The notes below the pieces were generated by a model. The model was given only the letters and a program-made list of their open reading frames with translations, was not told the DNA's origin and made no database searches. The position numbers and the translations under genes were made by a program. Shown piece by piece: positions 15,216-15,612 of a stretch of DNA of 15,612 nucleotides. Within the stretch, counting starts at the first letter, position 1; each line of letters opens with the position of its first letter. Source of the DNA: an uncultured Selenomonadales bacterium (lineage in GTDB: Bacteria; Bacillota; Negativicutes; Selenomonadales; Selenomonadaceae); NCBI GenBank assembly GCA_947305445.1, contig CAMZDU010000002.1, forward strand, positions 1 to 15,612. Direction: 5' to 3'.

Positions 15216-15612
15216 TTGTACATTTTGGGAATTGAAACTGCGACGCGGGCGGCAAGTGTCGCAGTAATTCTTGACGGAAAAATTTTGGCGGAGACCGTGC
15301 GCGAATCCCCGCAAAGTTTTTCGGAGACACTCATGCCGCAGGTCGAAGAGGTCATCAAAGTTTCCGGCGCGTTCCAAAAACTCGACGCGGTGGCAGTTTC
15401 AATCGGGCCGGGTTCGTTTACGGGACTGCGAATCGGATTGGCCACGGCCAAGGCTCTGGCTTACGCGTGGCGAACAAAAATTATCGGCGTGCCGACACTT
15501 GACGCACTGGCACGCAATTTTCCGTCCGCAAAAGTCTTGCCGCTAATCGACGCGCAAAAAAATCGGGCTTATTGCCAACTGTTCAAAAATTTTTCGGCGC
15601 AGTCGGAGCTTG
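15216..15612 (+). CDS. tsaB: tRNA t6A biosynthesis protein TsaB (3' end outside the window)
   Basis: TsaB is the ASKHA-fold partner that forms the threonylcarbamoyl transferase complex with TsaD and TsaE. The frame from the TTG at 15216 stays open to the window edge, giving 132 codons. It starts MYILGIETATRAASVAVI (the phosphate-1-like ASKHA strand), then carries the hallmark GPGSFTGLR at 64-72, IGLATAKALAYA and PTLDALARN. The last visible residues are in the PLIDAQKNRAYCQLF strand. About 100 residues are missing. It is co-transcribed with tsaE; family operons often continue with rimI and tsaD, which would lie beyond this window. Confidence 0.93.
   Translation, partial: MYILGIETATRAASVAVILDGKILAETVRESPQSFSETLMPQVEEVIKVSGAFQKLDAVAVSIGPGSFTGLRIGLATAKALAYAWRTKIIGVPTLDALARNFPSAKVLPLIDAQKNRAYCQLFKNFSAQSEL

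Noticed and set aside
14387..15451. Minus-strand open frame of 354 codons antisense to tsaE and tsaB
   Set aside because: It overlaps two clear t6A genes on the opposite strand, its product has no recognisable domain, and its composition looks like an antisense shadow.
1..15612. CRISPR array or phage/insertion-sequence genes
   Set aside because: The iterated AAAATTTT copies are irregularly spaced and lie inside genes, so they are not CRISPR repeats. No transposase, integrase or phage gene was seen.

Overview
The window looks like chromosomal DNA from a low-to-mid GC bacterium, most likely a member of the Bacillota, possibly the Negativicutes. This placement is an inference. It rests on strong GGAGG-type ribosome binding sites, frequent TTG starts, tight 4-13 nt gene overlaps, and a gene set (TIGR04076-type protein, RsmB, TopB with C-terminal zinc modules, AlaS, TsaE/TsaB) that fits an anaerobic Firmicute. 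Nothing here indicates a phage, plasmid, CRISPR array or insertion sequence.

Layout. Positions 2-1829 hold a two-gene operon (small Cys-containing TIGR04076-like protein, then rsmB) closed by a clear intrinsic terminator. topB (1930-4182) and alaS (4372-6993) follow, each with its own TATAAT-type promoter, and a terminator lies after alaS. Positions 7162-10809 hold a translationally coupled transport cassette: a family-5 solute-binding lipoprotein (reading frame broken), two Opp/Nik-type ABC ATPases (the second broken by one extra T in a T run) and a SAM methyltransferase. There are no permease genes. On the minus strand, 14350-10842 is a three-gene operon: an uncharacterised protein, an FAD-dependent amine-oxidase-like protein with a short C-terminus, and a GT-C-like polytopic membrane protein. 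Each junction overlaps by 8 nt. At the right end, tsaE and the start of tsaB (cut by the window edge) form the t6A tRNA-modification operon.

The most unusual signal is not a gene. The self-complementary octamer AAAATTTT, often extended to GAAAAATTTTTC, occurs about 57 times by my hand count, against roughly 0.25 expected by chance at this composition. It occurs in coding and intergenic DNA on both strands. It is dense in rsmB, the ABC ATPases, the minus-strand operon and the intergenic regions, and scarce in alaS, topB and tsaE. It writes repeated K-I-L, K-N-F and K-I-F tripeptides into the proteins. I read this as a highly iterated palindrome of unknown function.

Together the genes cover translation upkeep (rRNA methylation, alanine charging, t6A synthesis), DNA topology, a decaying or phase-variable importer with a linked methyltransferase, and a probable envelope-glycan or lipid modification operon of unknown substrate.
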